Under the pieces are notes generated by a model. The model did not search any database. It was given only the letters and a program-made list of their open reading frames with translations, and had not been told where the DNA came from. This document shows positions 1 to 9,931 of a DNA stretch of 64,000 bases, piece after piece. Source of the stretch: Poa pratensis (Eukaryota > Streptophyta > Magnoliopsida > Poales > Poaceae); contig CAMZMU010000027.1 of the NCBI GenBank assembly GCA_947311845.1, positions 30,643,723 through 30,707,722 on the forward strand, read 5' to 3'. The position numbers were made by a program, and so were the translations under genes. The stretch's first letter is position 1. Each line of letters opens with the position of its first letter.

Positions 1-1900
1 AAATATAGCCAAAATACTATTTAAACCACTTTTAAAAATCAACCAAACTAATTTTGACAAAACCTAAAAATAACTATGCCAAAAGTTTCTACAAGCCCTA
101 AGCTTTCCAAAAATATATTTTTCATAAAATTTGGATAAACGAGTAAAAATTAATAATAGATTTAAAACGAGGGACTAATCTGTGATGCGCAGGGCTAAAA
201 AGTAAAGAAAACAATTAAGAATCTTCTCGCTGAAGTCTCTGGCCACGTGGCGGCTCCTGATTGGTGCGGTCTTCTTCGCGGGCAGATGCGGGCGCGGACG
301 CGGACGGACGCGCCGCGGGTCTTGGCGGATGGCGACGTGGTTGTTTCCTATTCGCCGATACCGATTCGTCGGACGGATCTAATCTCAGCCGCTAAAACGA
401 GATCCGACGGCCTAGATCCGTTTGACCTAAAACTAGCGGCGCGAGTTGCCGGAGTTACTCCGGTGCGGCGGCGCCATGGACGGGCATGCACGGGTTCGGC
501 GCGTTACGGCCTACGGGACGAGGGGGTCATACCAGGAGGTGCACGAGGTTGCGGCGAGCTCGGTGGCGATGTCGAGGACGGCGGGGCGGTCCTGGGTCGT
601 CGCCAATCACTCGCCGGAGTAGAAGATCGTGGCGGCGTCGTCGGGTCGAGCACGATCCGGTCGTTTGGCTGCGAAACAAAAATCGAGCAAGGCTCAGGAA
701 GATGCGCCTGGACGAGAGGGTCCGAGAGGTGTCAAGAGGGGGCGGCGTTGCTCACCGTAGTCGCCGGAGTTAAGCAAATACGGCAGCAGGACTGCGGAAC
801 TTCGGCGTGGAATTGGCGGCGGCGGAGGGATCTAGGGTTAGGGCTTTTTGGGGCTGTGCACGGACGTCGAGGGGTGGTTTATATGGGGCAAGAATCCCCG
901 GAAGAAACGTAACAAAACAACCGAATTTGGAGTAGGATTCGGTGAGGAAACCGTGTTCATCACGTTGACGATGATGATGTCAGCAATGACGTCATAAATG
1001 AAACATTTTCCAAATCATTTTCTTATAAAATCCATAACTTTTGATTTAAAAGCCCAAACGAACTCAAACCAATTTCTATAGTTTTGTAAAATCAAACTCT
1101 CTGTTTTGGGACTTTCAAATAACATTTTCTAAAACATTTTGTCAACTAAATTTTTGGAATATGTTTAAATTAATTTTGGACATATTAATGTCATTTGAAA
1201 ACTATAGGGTTTTATAAATTCCTTTTAAACTTATATTTTAAACCAAAGCAAAATATGAGTAATATGATTTATATCACTCAATAAAATAGTTTTGCATAAA
1301 ACTCCATTAGTTTAAAAAGGGTTTGATAAATCAGAATGAATTCAAAACTCATTTTAGAATCCAAATAAATATTTTCTTTCAAAAGCAAAACTATAAAACT
1401 TGAAAATATAGAATAGGTAAGTAATAGAATAATTCTCGATACATACAAACAAATCACAACCAAACGCACTTCTTCAAATAGAAACTCATTTTGATTTTCA
1501 AACTAGGTTTTAATAAACAATATGACACTTGATGTCAAAAATAAAATAGGTTTTAAAACAAATCAAATGTGGCTTGAATAAAACTTAAATACCACCAGAT
1601 AATCATTTTACAAATATATATATTTCAACAAATACAATCAATTCACAAGCAAACATTAACAGAACAATAAGTTCAAAGTCAAAAGAAATTTGGAGCATAA
1701 TTTGCTCTACTAATCTATTTTCTTAAATATGTTTTCAAGTGGAAATTTATTTCCCACTTTTGAAGTATCCAAATGCAAACAAAGCTATATGATGATGAAT
1801 GCATGCATGATTTTTCTTTTCAAAACAAAATACATAATAGTTTTCAAAAGTTTTAAATTTTTCTGATTTTTCAACTCTTTGAAAAACCTGGGATGTTACA
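1..1900 (-). repeat. 3' LTR of element A (partial)
   Basis: Bases from about 625 to 1900 match 12565-13841 almost base for base. The first 620 bases do not align simply with the other LTR. They include a GC-rich block (247-620) absent from the right copy, so the two LTRs differ by a large indel. The last base is the A of GATGTTACA at 1900. The following internal sequence gives, on the minus strand, a short purine-rich tract just before the LTR. Open frames in the GC-rich part are not treated as genes, because the duplicated part recurs in the other LTR. Confidence 0.85.
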
Positions 1901-2018
1901 TACTACCACACTTAAAAGGAATCTCGTCCCGAGATTCGGGAAGGCTAGCAAGAGGTTGTGACTGGGATATCTCGGTGGGCTACCACCCTTAAAAGAAAAT
2001 CTGTGTTGGCAGTCAACT

Positions 2019-2246
2019 TCAAGATGTAAACTTGATTGATAACATACCATTCACCAAGCTAGGTTCCTCAACCACTTCTTCCACATTGATGTGGTTTACA
2101 TATCCTTTTTCAAAAGGCTTTGACTTGGTAGTTTCTTCGGCCTTCTCCTTAGCTGGGCAGTCATTGGCGTAATGACCCTTGTTTTTGCATTTGAAGCACA
2201 TCACCTTGCTGATGTCTTTCTGGTGGGGGTTGTTCTGGGGTTTATT
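2019..2246 (-). pseudogene. gag fragment of element A, distal to the LINE
   Basis: The minus strand encodes a CCHC zinc knuckle (CFKCKNKGHYANDC, spacing C-x2-C-x4-H-x4-C) followed by a Lys/Glu-rich tail and a stop. It is the 3' continuation of the gag frame at 8206-9330, separated from it by the LINE. The wording is close to the last knuckle on the other side of the LINE (CFKCNNKGHYT), and the DNA of the two stretches is similar but clearly diverged. Tandem knuckle repeats are therefore more likely than a LINE target duplication. Zinc knuckles in gag bind RNA during packaging. Confidence 0.7.
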
Positions 2247-2479
2247 TTTTTTTAGACCGTGCTACCGTAGGGGAATCCCCTACGGTTAAATTTCCATTAA
2301 AACAAACAGGCGAAGTTTACATGGGTGAACAAAGAAAGGGAAGAGGAGAGGGTCACAACAAATGACCCAACTCACTAAGCACTAATCAGCAGGAAAATAA
2401 GACGGTCTAAAAAGCTAAGATATAGAAGAAAGATACAAGAGAAACTGCCCGGAGAAAAGGACCAGAGCAACTGCGAAGC

Positions 2480-5400
2480 CTATCCAAAGAAGAGAGCCAC
2501 GCTGTCAAACAAGCTCTGAACCAACGTGCTTTTTACTCTGAATTGATGCAGTAAAGTGTCGTGCTTCGTTCTTCTGCTCCAGCTCTCCAGTGAAGGTTCC
2601 GCTCCGTTAAAGATGAAATCGTTTCTGGTCTTCCAGATATTCCAAGCGACACAAGCAAAAATTTCCACGAAGTTTGGTCTTGAGAATGATGCAGCAGCCA
2701 GAGCTATCCTGTCCCTTGGCTCTCTCAAAAGATTCCAGGAAATCCCCACCGTGTTCCAGGCAGCGAGGGCAAAATCACAGTTGAAGAAGAGGTGCTCCAC
2801 ATCCTCCAACACTGATTGATTACACAAAACACAGTCAGGGCCACCATCAACTTGCCAATGCTTTCGAAGCATGATATCCTTAGTGTTAAAACGATCATTG
2901 ATCATCAGCCAGCAAAACACTTTCAGCTTAGGCATGCATTTTGACCTCCAAATTTTTGTGAGAGTGGCGTCTTTAGGCAGACACTTAAACATATACTGGT
3001 AGAAATTTGCCGATGAGTATTCAGTTTTGCCCCATGTAAACGACCTGACATCCTTATCCAAAGACAATGGCAAGTCCTCACACAGCAGCTGAAGGTTTTG
3101 ATATTCTTCAAAAGCTTGTACAGACAGAGGGAGCTGGAACAGAGAGCTACGGTCTTGCAGAGTCAGAACTTTCTTAACATTCATATCTTCTCGTTGCACA
3201 AAGCAGAAGAGCCTCGGGAACTTGTCCATGAGCAGTTCATCTTGAATCCAGAAATCCTTCCAAAAAAGGGTAGTGGAACCATCCCCCACTTGACATTTTG
3301 TAATACTCCGATAGATATCAGTCAGACTGAAGATATCCCTCCACCAGAAGGATCCTTTCTCCGATTGAGCATGAGGTGCTTCATCACTGTATTGAGACCA
3401 GACCAACTTGACCCACGGGATGTCTGCTTTAGAATAGAATTTTTGAAGTTGCTTCAAGAGGAGAGCAATATTCTGTAATTCCAGGTTCATTACCCCAAGA
3501 CCACCTCTCTCTTTTGGGCGACAGACAGTGTCCCAAGCAGCCAGGCCAGCCGTCGACGAGGAATCTTCCCTTTTGTCCCACAAGCAATGCCGACGCGATC
3601 TGTCAACAATTTTTACAAAACCTTTGTGAAGCTTCAGGGAACACATGAGAAAATTTGGCAATGCAGACATAACAGAGTTAACAATCGTCAGTCTGCCCCC
3701 ATGAGGTAAGAATCTGGCAACAGCATTCAGTCTTCTCTCCACCTGATCACTTACTGGGGCTAAGTCTCTTATCCTCGGACGAGCTGTGCCCAGAGGCATT
3801 CCTAGATATGTGAATGGCAGAGAGCCGATCGAACATTCAAACGTTGCAGCTAGCTGGACCATTTTCTCCTCAGAGACATTAATCAGCAGAATACATGAGT
3901 TAGCATAATTGACATGTAACCCTGTGGCTCCAGCAAACTCCATCAGTGTAGCCTTGAGAGCGAGAAGTTGTGTGGGACATGCTTGGAGGATCAGGAGTGT
4001 GTCATCCGCGTACTGAACAATCGGGAAATCCGTGTCCGGAATTGGCAGAGGTGCTTGAAGAACACCTTCTCTGAACATGTGGTTCACCATTGACTGAAGC
4101 AGATCGGATCCAGCAACGAAGAGAGTTGGGGATAAAGGATCCCCCTGACGAACTTCCCGTTTGCAAGGAAATTTCTTCCCTGGTGTCCCATTCAGCAAGA
4201 TCGATGAGGTACCAGAACTCATTATATTGTCAATCCAGCCAACCCATCTTTCATCAAACCTTTTTCCTCTAAGGATTTTCAGGATTGCTTTATGTTCAAT
4301 AGTATCAAAAGCTTTAGCACAGTCAAGCTTCAGAATAATGCATTCTTTTTTTGACTGCTTACATTGATGAATGTATTCATAGGCCCAGCCCACACAATCC
4401 TGAATTGAACGAGTTTTCAGAAAGCCATATTGGTTAACATCAATCAACTTCAGAATCTTTGTTTGCAGTCTGTTGGCCAGGATTTTAGTTAGGAACTTCA
4501 GGGCACAATTTAGCAGAGAGATAGGTCGATAATCATTAGGGCCCTCTGGCGCATTTCCTTTAGGGATCAAAGTGATAAAAGAATCATTTAAACTCTGAAG
4601 ATTTACTTCTCCCATCCAGAAATCTCTGAAAAGATCATAGAAATCCCACTTCACTATGTGCCAGCATTTTTTGAGGAAGAAACCAGTAAAGCCATCGGGT
4701 CCAAGAGCTTTAGCATTTGGGAGGTTTTTTAAAACCTCATCAATTTCCCTCATAGTGAAAGGAGCTGAGAGGGATTGAAGATCCTCATGACGCTGAATAT
4801 ATCTAGAGAAATCAAAGTTTTCATCAATACCAACGGCAATCCCCAGACGTTGCTTGTATGTGTGCCACAGTACCCCAGCTTTTTCCTCATGTTCTAAAGC
4901 AAGAGAGCCATCTTCTCTGACAAGCGAAGAGATTGAATTATGCCTGAAGCTGATCGTCGCCATTGCATGGAAATAGGAAGTATTTTCCTCAGACAACTTT
5001 GCCCATCTAGAAGTGCATCGTTGTTTCCAGTAGGACGCTTTGCATTTAAGGAGCTGATCCAGCTTTCTCTTCACAATTCCTCTGAAATTCCACTCAGAGA
5101 TGTGCAGCGGCCTCTGATCTTCAAACCCATCTAGCAAAAGAATGATTTCATTGCAATTATCAATGATGATATTCAGTTGTGAGATAGATGTGCTCCACTT
5201 TTTCAGACCCTTTCTGAGCAGTTTTAATTTAGAAGATATTCTCTTTGCGCTGTCACCAGGGCAATGAATTTGCCAAATTGAGTCGACCACCTCCAAAAAC
5301 CCAGGAAGAGATGTCCAGTGATTTTCAAATCTGAAAACTGCCGCTTTAGGAATCGCTGTACCCACTGAAACCACACAAGGAACATGATCCGACGTAGGTC

Positions 5401-6109
5401 TAGCCAGTGGAGTGACCACTGTGTTGGGGAATTTCAGAGTCCAGGCCATGGATGTGAAGAACCAGTCGAGCTGAACAAGAAGTGGGTCTGACTGCATGTT
5501 GGACCAGGTATACGCACGACCTTTTATTGGTAATTCAACTAACCCATGATAGCTGATCACCTCATTGAACGTTTCAACATCCACAAGGTTTGCTCCTTCC
5601 CTATTACGATTATCCACCGAGCGATAGAAGTTGAAATCCCCCACGAGAGGCCAAAGTTCATTGTCATCAATCAGCAAATGGAAAAGCCAAGCCACAAAAT
5701 CATCTCTAGCAGTCCCAGCACAAGGTCCATATATATTTGCCAGCATAAAAGAATCTTGGGAATGTACCAAGTTCAGGCTTATTACCAAGCCACAGTAATC
5801 TTGCAAAAGAACCGTTCCCGTGAAAGTTCTACCGGACCAAATGGTTAAGAGGCCACCAGAGGCACCATCGGACGGAACAAAAGCGAATTGATCAAAACGT
5901 TTGGGCGCAAAACCCCTGATGAAAGCCAAGTCAAAATCGGTCCTTTTAGTTTCCTGAATACAGATGATTGAGGCGCCGCTTTCCTCAATTTTGCAACGAA
6001 TATGAGGCCATTTATCCGGATCATTAATGCCACGAATATTCCAGCTTAAAACATTCCAGGTACGACCACGCATAGTGGATTGCATTTTAGGAACAATAAC
6101 CAGGTTCAA
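2480..6109 (-). CDS. LINE ORF2: endonuclease / reverse transcriptase
   Basis: This is an uninterrupted frame of 1209 codons. The N-terminal 230 or so residues form an apurinic-type endonuclease: the WNIRG start motif, the CIQETKR glutamate motif, NIYGP, GDFN and a SDH near the end. The reverse transcriptase follows: NDYRPISLLN, LKLDCAKAFDTIEH (catalytic Asp block), RQGDPLSP and YADD (catalytic Asp pair). The C-terminus has the Cys/His-rich zinc-binding domain common in plant LINE proteins (CVLC...HLFFNC). The protein nicks target DNA and copies LINE RNA at the nick by target-primed reverse transcription. Length and domain order fit a complete plant L1-type ORF2. The start is the first Met upstream of the endonuclease; a second Met lies a few residues on. 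Whether it is expressed is unknown. Confidence 0.93.
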   Translation of the reverse strand: MNLVIVPKMQSTMRGRTWNVLSWNIRGINDPDKWPHIRCKIEESGASIICIQETKRTDFDLAFIRGFAPKRFDQFAFVPSDGASGGLLTIWSGRTFTGTVLLQDYCGLVISLNLVHSQDSFMLANIYGPCAGTARDDFVAWLFHLLIDDNELWPLVGDFNFYRSVDNRNREGANLVDVETFNEVISYHGLVELPIKGRAYTWSNMQSDPLLVQLDWFFTSMAWTLKFPNTVVTPLARPTSDHVPCVVSVGTAIPKAAVFRFENHWTSLPGFLEVVDSIWQIHCPGDSAKRISSKLKLLRKGLKKWSTSISQLNIIIDNCNEIILLLDGFEDQRPLHISEWNFRGIVKRKLDQLLKCKASYWKQRCTSRWAKLSEENTSYFHAMATISFRHNSISSLVREDGSLALEHEEKAGVLWHTYKQRLGIAVGIDENFDFSRYIQRHEDLQSLSAPFTMREIDEVLKNLPNAKALGPDGFTGFFLKKCWHIVKWDFYDLFRDFWMGEVNLQSLNDSFITLIPKGNAPEGPNDYRPISLLNCALKFLTKILANRLQTKILKLIDVNQYGFLKTRSIQDCVGWAYEYIHQCKQSKKECIILKLDCAKAFDTIEHKAILKILRGKRFDERWVGWIDNIMSSGTSSILLNGTPGKKFPCKREVRQGDPLSPTLFVAGSDLLQSMVNHMFREGVLQAPLPIPDTDFPIVQYADDTLLILQACPTQLLALKATLMEFAGATGLHVNYANSCILLINVSEEKMVQLAATFECSIGSLPFTYLGMPLGTARPRIRDLAPVSDQVERRLNAVARFLPHGGRLTIVNSVMSALPNFLMCSLKLHKGFVKIVDRSRRHCLWDKREDSSSTAGLAAWDTVCRPKERGGLGVMNLELQNIALLLKQLQKFYSKADIPWVKLVWSQYSDEAPHAQSEKGSFWWRDIFSLTDIYRSITKCQVGDGSTTLFWKDFWIQDELLMDKFPRLFCFVQREDMNVKKVLTLQDRSSLFQLPLSVQAFEEYQNLQLLCEDLPLSLDKDVRSFTWGKTEYSSANFYQYMFKCLPKDATLTKIWRSKCMPKLKVFCWLMINDRFNTKDIMLRKHWQVDGGPDCVLCNQSVLEDVEHLFFNCDFALAAWNTVGISWNLLREPRDRIALAAASFSRPNFVEIFACVAWNIWKTRNDFIFNGAEPSLESWSRRTKHDTLLHQFRVKSTLVQSLFDSVALFFG

Positions 6110-6210
6110 CTACAAAAGAAAGGTCTAAACAGACAGAGTTCAACAGAAAAACACACGCACTGTGATAAAGCAAGAAGCAAAATAACTTGAGTAGCCTTGG
6201 CTTCAACAAG

Positions 6211-8111
6211 TTAACCCTGACGGTCTTGCATGAGCTTATCATCCGTGAGCTCCTCAGGGTCAATGCGGCACTTTTCAACACCAAGACGACGCATCTCATC
6301 AAGACGCAGGACATCAGGCTTCTTGGCCTTGGAGGCAGTAACACGACGAGGTCCGTCATTTGGAATGGAATCATGCTTGTACCCTGCATTGTTTTTCCTG
6401 GTTGGACGGCGAGGACCAGTGGCCACCAACTTCAGAACTTGATCAGCCTTCTTCGGACGACCACGCTTGGCAGGAGCGCGGGAGGATCTAGCATTTGAAT
6501 CATGGCCCGTTGAGGAATTTTGGGCCTCCAGCTCTATCTGGCCTGCAGAAGGAAGCGGCCCACCATTCTCCAAACTGAAAAGGATAGAAACAACTGGCGC
6601 CAAAATAGCAGGCCCCATTTGCGGTTCCAAAACCAGCGAGAACCACAAACCAATCGACTGAAAACGAGCCACATTGGCCTTAGCCTCAGCTTTTGCTACC
6701 AGATCTGGCAGAGAAGATCCTTGCAGCTTCTGCAGCAGAACACCAAAGGAGAGGTTGAGCAGCAAATTCCTCCACCAGAATGACCCTGAGCTCTCACTTG
6801 TGTCAGCCACCACCAGCTCATATGAAGTGTTTGTCTCCTGCTGAATGAAGTTCTACTTAAACATCACCTTAGACAGCAAGAAGTAGCAGAACCTAATCAG
6901 CTCAGTGTGGGACAGGTTAAAACAGCCACCTTCGGACCACAGCTTCACAAACGCAGGCTGAGAAGAAGAGCTCTGTCCAGATGGCATGACTGAGTGTATA
7001 ATGTCCAGCTGAATGCTCGCGCCACCCCCACGAATGAAGCGAAGCCTACCTCCATCAGTGCCATTCAGCAGGTGATCAACAGCATTTTCCACGTCAGAAA
7101 TTTCATCTTCAGAAATCGCAAAAGCCCACAGACTAGGATCCTCCTGTGGGTTCCTCTCAGGTGTGATACCATCCATCATCGCTGGGCCATCATACCCAGT
7201 CATAGCACGGTAACTAAAACCCTGGTATGGAGGTTGGATAACCTCCCCAACTGGCCATTCACCCCATCCATTCTGCCCATTCTGAGCGTTCTGAATATTC
7301 TGGGCAGCAGCTTGTTCCCAAGGGTTGGCAGCGTTCTGGAGAAGCCAATCTTGCACATCAAGGTGGTACTGCTGAGCCACATTCAGGTATGGCAAACTTC
7401 TGGGGTGGGGGGAAGCATTAAGCGGCGGTGCCTGTTCCTCAGTGGATTGAGGAGCATTAGGACTAGTCCTTCCATTCAGAAAAAAGACAGGAAACGACCA
7501 TGACCTGGTAACAGTGCCAATCAGATCAGATCCCCTTGTCATTACCACACTGAACGGAACAAGCCGCCCTTCTTTAATCAGGATTTTTGCCAGCACCCGC
7601 ACCTTGTTCACTCCAGGACTATGCCACACCAACAAGGTACCGAAAAGCGAGACAACTTTGTGAACATAATAAGAGGTTTGATAATCCAGAGGAAAATTAA
7701 CCATCATGATCCAGACTTCCCTAGACATCACAGGGTTTCTCATGTTCAGGCCTTCATCATGCGGAATCACAGAAAAAGGTGCACCCGAATCTAGCTCAAA
7801 CGGACTAGCAGCAATAATCTGATCTCTAATGGCAGCGGAACCGAAACTGATCAAACCCACACCCAGACTGCTGACTGCTCGGTAATAAACAGGGGCATCC
7901 TCTCGGGCAAGAACCTGACAAACCTCATTCAGAGTCGCCGCCTTGTTCACCTCTGGAATGTCGTAGCCGACGACGATGATGCCGAACTCGTCATGCTGAA
8001 GCGGAGGCGCTCTGACGAACAGATGGCAGCGCTGCAGCCTTCCCCCCGGCCCATTATCCACGTCCAGCGGCCCGGGCAGATAGTGGTCCGGGTTGACTGG
8101 ATAGTTGGCCA
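6211..8111 (-). pseudogene. LINE ORF1 with one in-frame stop
   Basis: From the Met at 8111 the frame runs through a conserved ORF1 region resembling the DUF4283-type domain of plant LINE and zinc-knuckle ORF1 proteins, with a Trp/aromatic-rich fold. A TAG at 6853-6855 interrupts it, after which the same frame stays open to a stop near 6211. The final third is basic and Lys/Arg-rich (RAPAKRGRPKKAD), suggesting nucleic-acid binding. Without the stop ORF1 would be about 630 residues. Upstream of the Met the frame is open through a proline run straight into the gag knuckle of element A. Its role would be RNA binding and particle formation for the LINE. The domain name is by recognition only. Confidence 0.75.
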
Positions 8112-8205
8112 TCTTGTCTCCAACCCGGGAATGCGTCGGCGAGGGCGCCGGCGGCGGCGAGGGGGGCGGTGCCGGTTCAGTTGGAGGCGGAGGTGGAGGA
8201 GGCGT

Positions 8206-9330
8206 ATAATGACCCTTATTATTGCACTTAAAGCAAAGCACTTGGCTGATATCTTTCTTGAGTTCTGGATTTGGGCGGGGCTGTCCATTGTTATGATTAT
8301 GGCCATCATGTCCATCTCCCTTCTGGTCTCCATTTCTTTCTTTGGATCCACCCTTGTGATCATGATGTCTGTGGTGACTTCCTGTACTATGGTGATTCCC
8401 ATGTTTAATACCATGGTTCACATCATGAGCAAAGTGATTCTTGAAAGAAAGTTCAGAATGGTGCTTATAGGTACCCAGCCATTTCTTCTTTTTAGGTTTC
8501 TCCAGTGCCAGAAGGTCTTCTATCTCTTGTCTATCATAATTTATTGCAAAGGCTGACGATCTGGTTCGCTTGATGGGGCAATCTCGGGAAAAATGACCTT
8601 CTTCTTCACATGAATAACAACACTTGGTGGTGACTTTGGGTGTGTGAGGATGAGTTTGGAGTCTGGCTTCATCCTCCTTAGCAGGAAAGGTAAGTCTCTT
8701 TTGATACTGATTTGGCGTGACTCTATCACCATCCTTCTTCTCTACGCAACCCCATGTGTAGTGTCCGTTTTCCCTACATGTGAAACATGTTATATGACTA
8801 GTATCTCGCTTGCGTTCCTTCTCTTGTTCTTGTACTTGCAAGGACCTCTTGAGAATTTGTTGCATTCCTTCTTTGGCTTGTTGACTGACTTTTTGCACCA
8901 TGGGGTAGAGTTGACATTGGGTTGGGACATGATTTGTTGCCTCACACAAAAAGCAAGTAACCATGGTTGAAGGGCATCCGTTGATTGGATAGATTGAGAC
9001 ACCATGGGGCCATTCATCATGACATTCCTTGGATGTGTGTCCTATTTCTTCACACGTTTTGCAGGCGTGAGGTTTTGTAAAAGTACTTCCTTCGAACTCC
9101 TTGTTACCAATGTCAATCTGTGGTGGGTTGACCTTATTGTTTGCCATGGTGTGACACATCATCTGCACAATGTGGGTTTGGTTGTCCAACAGTTGTTGCA
9201 TTCCCTAGGGTATCTCTTTGTTGTGGTTGTTGACTTGATTCTGGGCCATGAGTTGCATCAACTGATTCTGAGCTTCTAACAGTTGAATTGCATTTTTCAT
9301 CTCATCATCGTTGGTGCTTTGGCGAGGCAT
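8206..9330 (-). pseudogene. gag of element A, multi-zinc-knuckle, broken
   Basis: The likely start is the Met codon at 9330-9328 (MPRQSTNDDEM). A Gln/Asn-rich segment follows, then a TAG near 9206, then the same frame continues. Five CCHC-type knuckles can be read in order: CKTCEEIGHTSKEC, CFLCEATNHVPTQC, CFTCRENGHYTWGC, CYSCEEEGHFSRDC and CFKCNNKGHYT, the last cut by the LINE. A sixth lies at 2019-2246. His/Gly-rich linkers separate knuckles four and five. Most Gypsy gags have one or two knuckles, so this is unusual. There is no recognisable capsid-like gag domain, which fits a non-autonomous element needing a partner's proteins. Confidence 0.72.
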
Positions 9331-9931
9331 CTGCTTGGGTTTAGCATAGATGAGTAAAGATAGAAAGATGCTAAGAAGAAATCTACCCAACACAGCAGAT
9401 CAAGACAAAACATCTTACAAACAACATCTAACCAACAAAAGCCACAAGGTTCAAACATAGAAAAACAATCTAGTATTGGCATACAACCTAAGTTGGTATG
9501 ATCAATACCCTAACACGATGTCGTTGTTCTAATAAGGTGGTAGTTTCTAGTCTATCTCCATCTTGAGTGTTTCAAGTTCCTCTTCAGCTTTCTTCAAAAT
9601 CTTCTAAGTGCTTGAGTTCATAATCTGATTCCTTCAATGATCTTCCATGCAGGTAGTGCTTCATGTTGAGTCGTAGCATTTCTCTATGAAGTATCAGACT
9701 TACTCTTGGTCGTCACCAAACATGTCTTCATGGATACAAAGAGGTAGGTCATCTAGAATAAGATAAGAATTTTTCTAGAAGGTTGATAGTAGATGAGAGT
9801 ACAAGAAAGGAAAATGAAAAGTTTTGTTTTTAGTAACTGAATAAAAATAGATTTTAATCCTATGGTCAATCCTATTTCTATCCATGTCTAGGGTCTCGAA
9901 TCTACAGGCAACACAGTGATCTGATACCATC
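9331..9931 (-). other. 5' leader of element A
   Basis: This untranslated leader lies between the 5' LTR and the gag start. No open frame or domain is recognised. It begins (minus strand) with the primer binding site. Confidence 0.6.
9919..9930 (-). other. Primer binding site of element A (initiator Met tRNA)
   Basis: The minus strand reads TGGTATCAGATC two bases inside the LTR end. It differs at one base from the usual TGGTATCAGAGC that pairs with the 3' end of initiator Met tRNA. It primes minus-strand cDNA synthesis and sets the element's direction. Confidence 0.85.

Larger units (their letters stand above)
2247..8205 (-). mobile_element. LINE (L1-type, plant) inserted in the gag of element A
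   Basis: This is a non-LTR retrotransposon of about 6 kb on the minus strand. It has two frames in order: ORF1 (8111 to 6211) and ORF2 (6109 to 2480) with endonuclease and reverse transcriptase. A short A-rich tail (plus-strand T run at about 2247-2257) marks its 3' end. The 5' junction lies near 8205, where the zinc-knuckle sequence of gag switches to a proline-rich stretch. I could not identify a clean short target-site duplication. ORF2 is uninterrupted while ORF1 has one stop, so the copy is fairly young or only lightly decayed. Confidence 0.9.

Noticed and set aside
247..912. Long GC-rich open frame near the left edge
   Set aside because: It lies in the LTR of element A, its second half recurs at 12.56-12.87 kb in the other LTR, and it has no recognisable protein features.
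9919..9930. Possible tRNA gene fragment
   Set aside because: Only 12 bases matching the complement of the tRNA 3' end, next to an LTR: a primer binding site.
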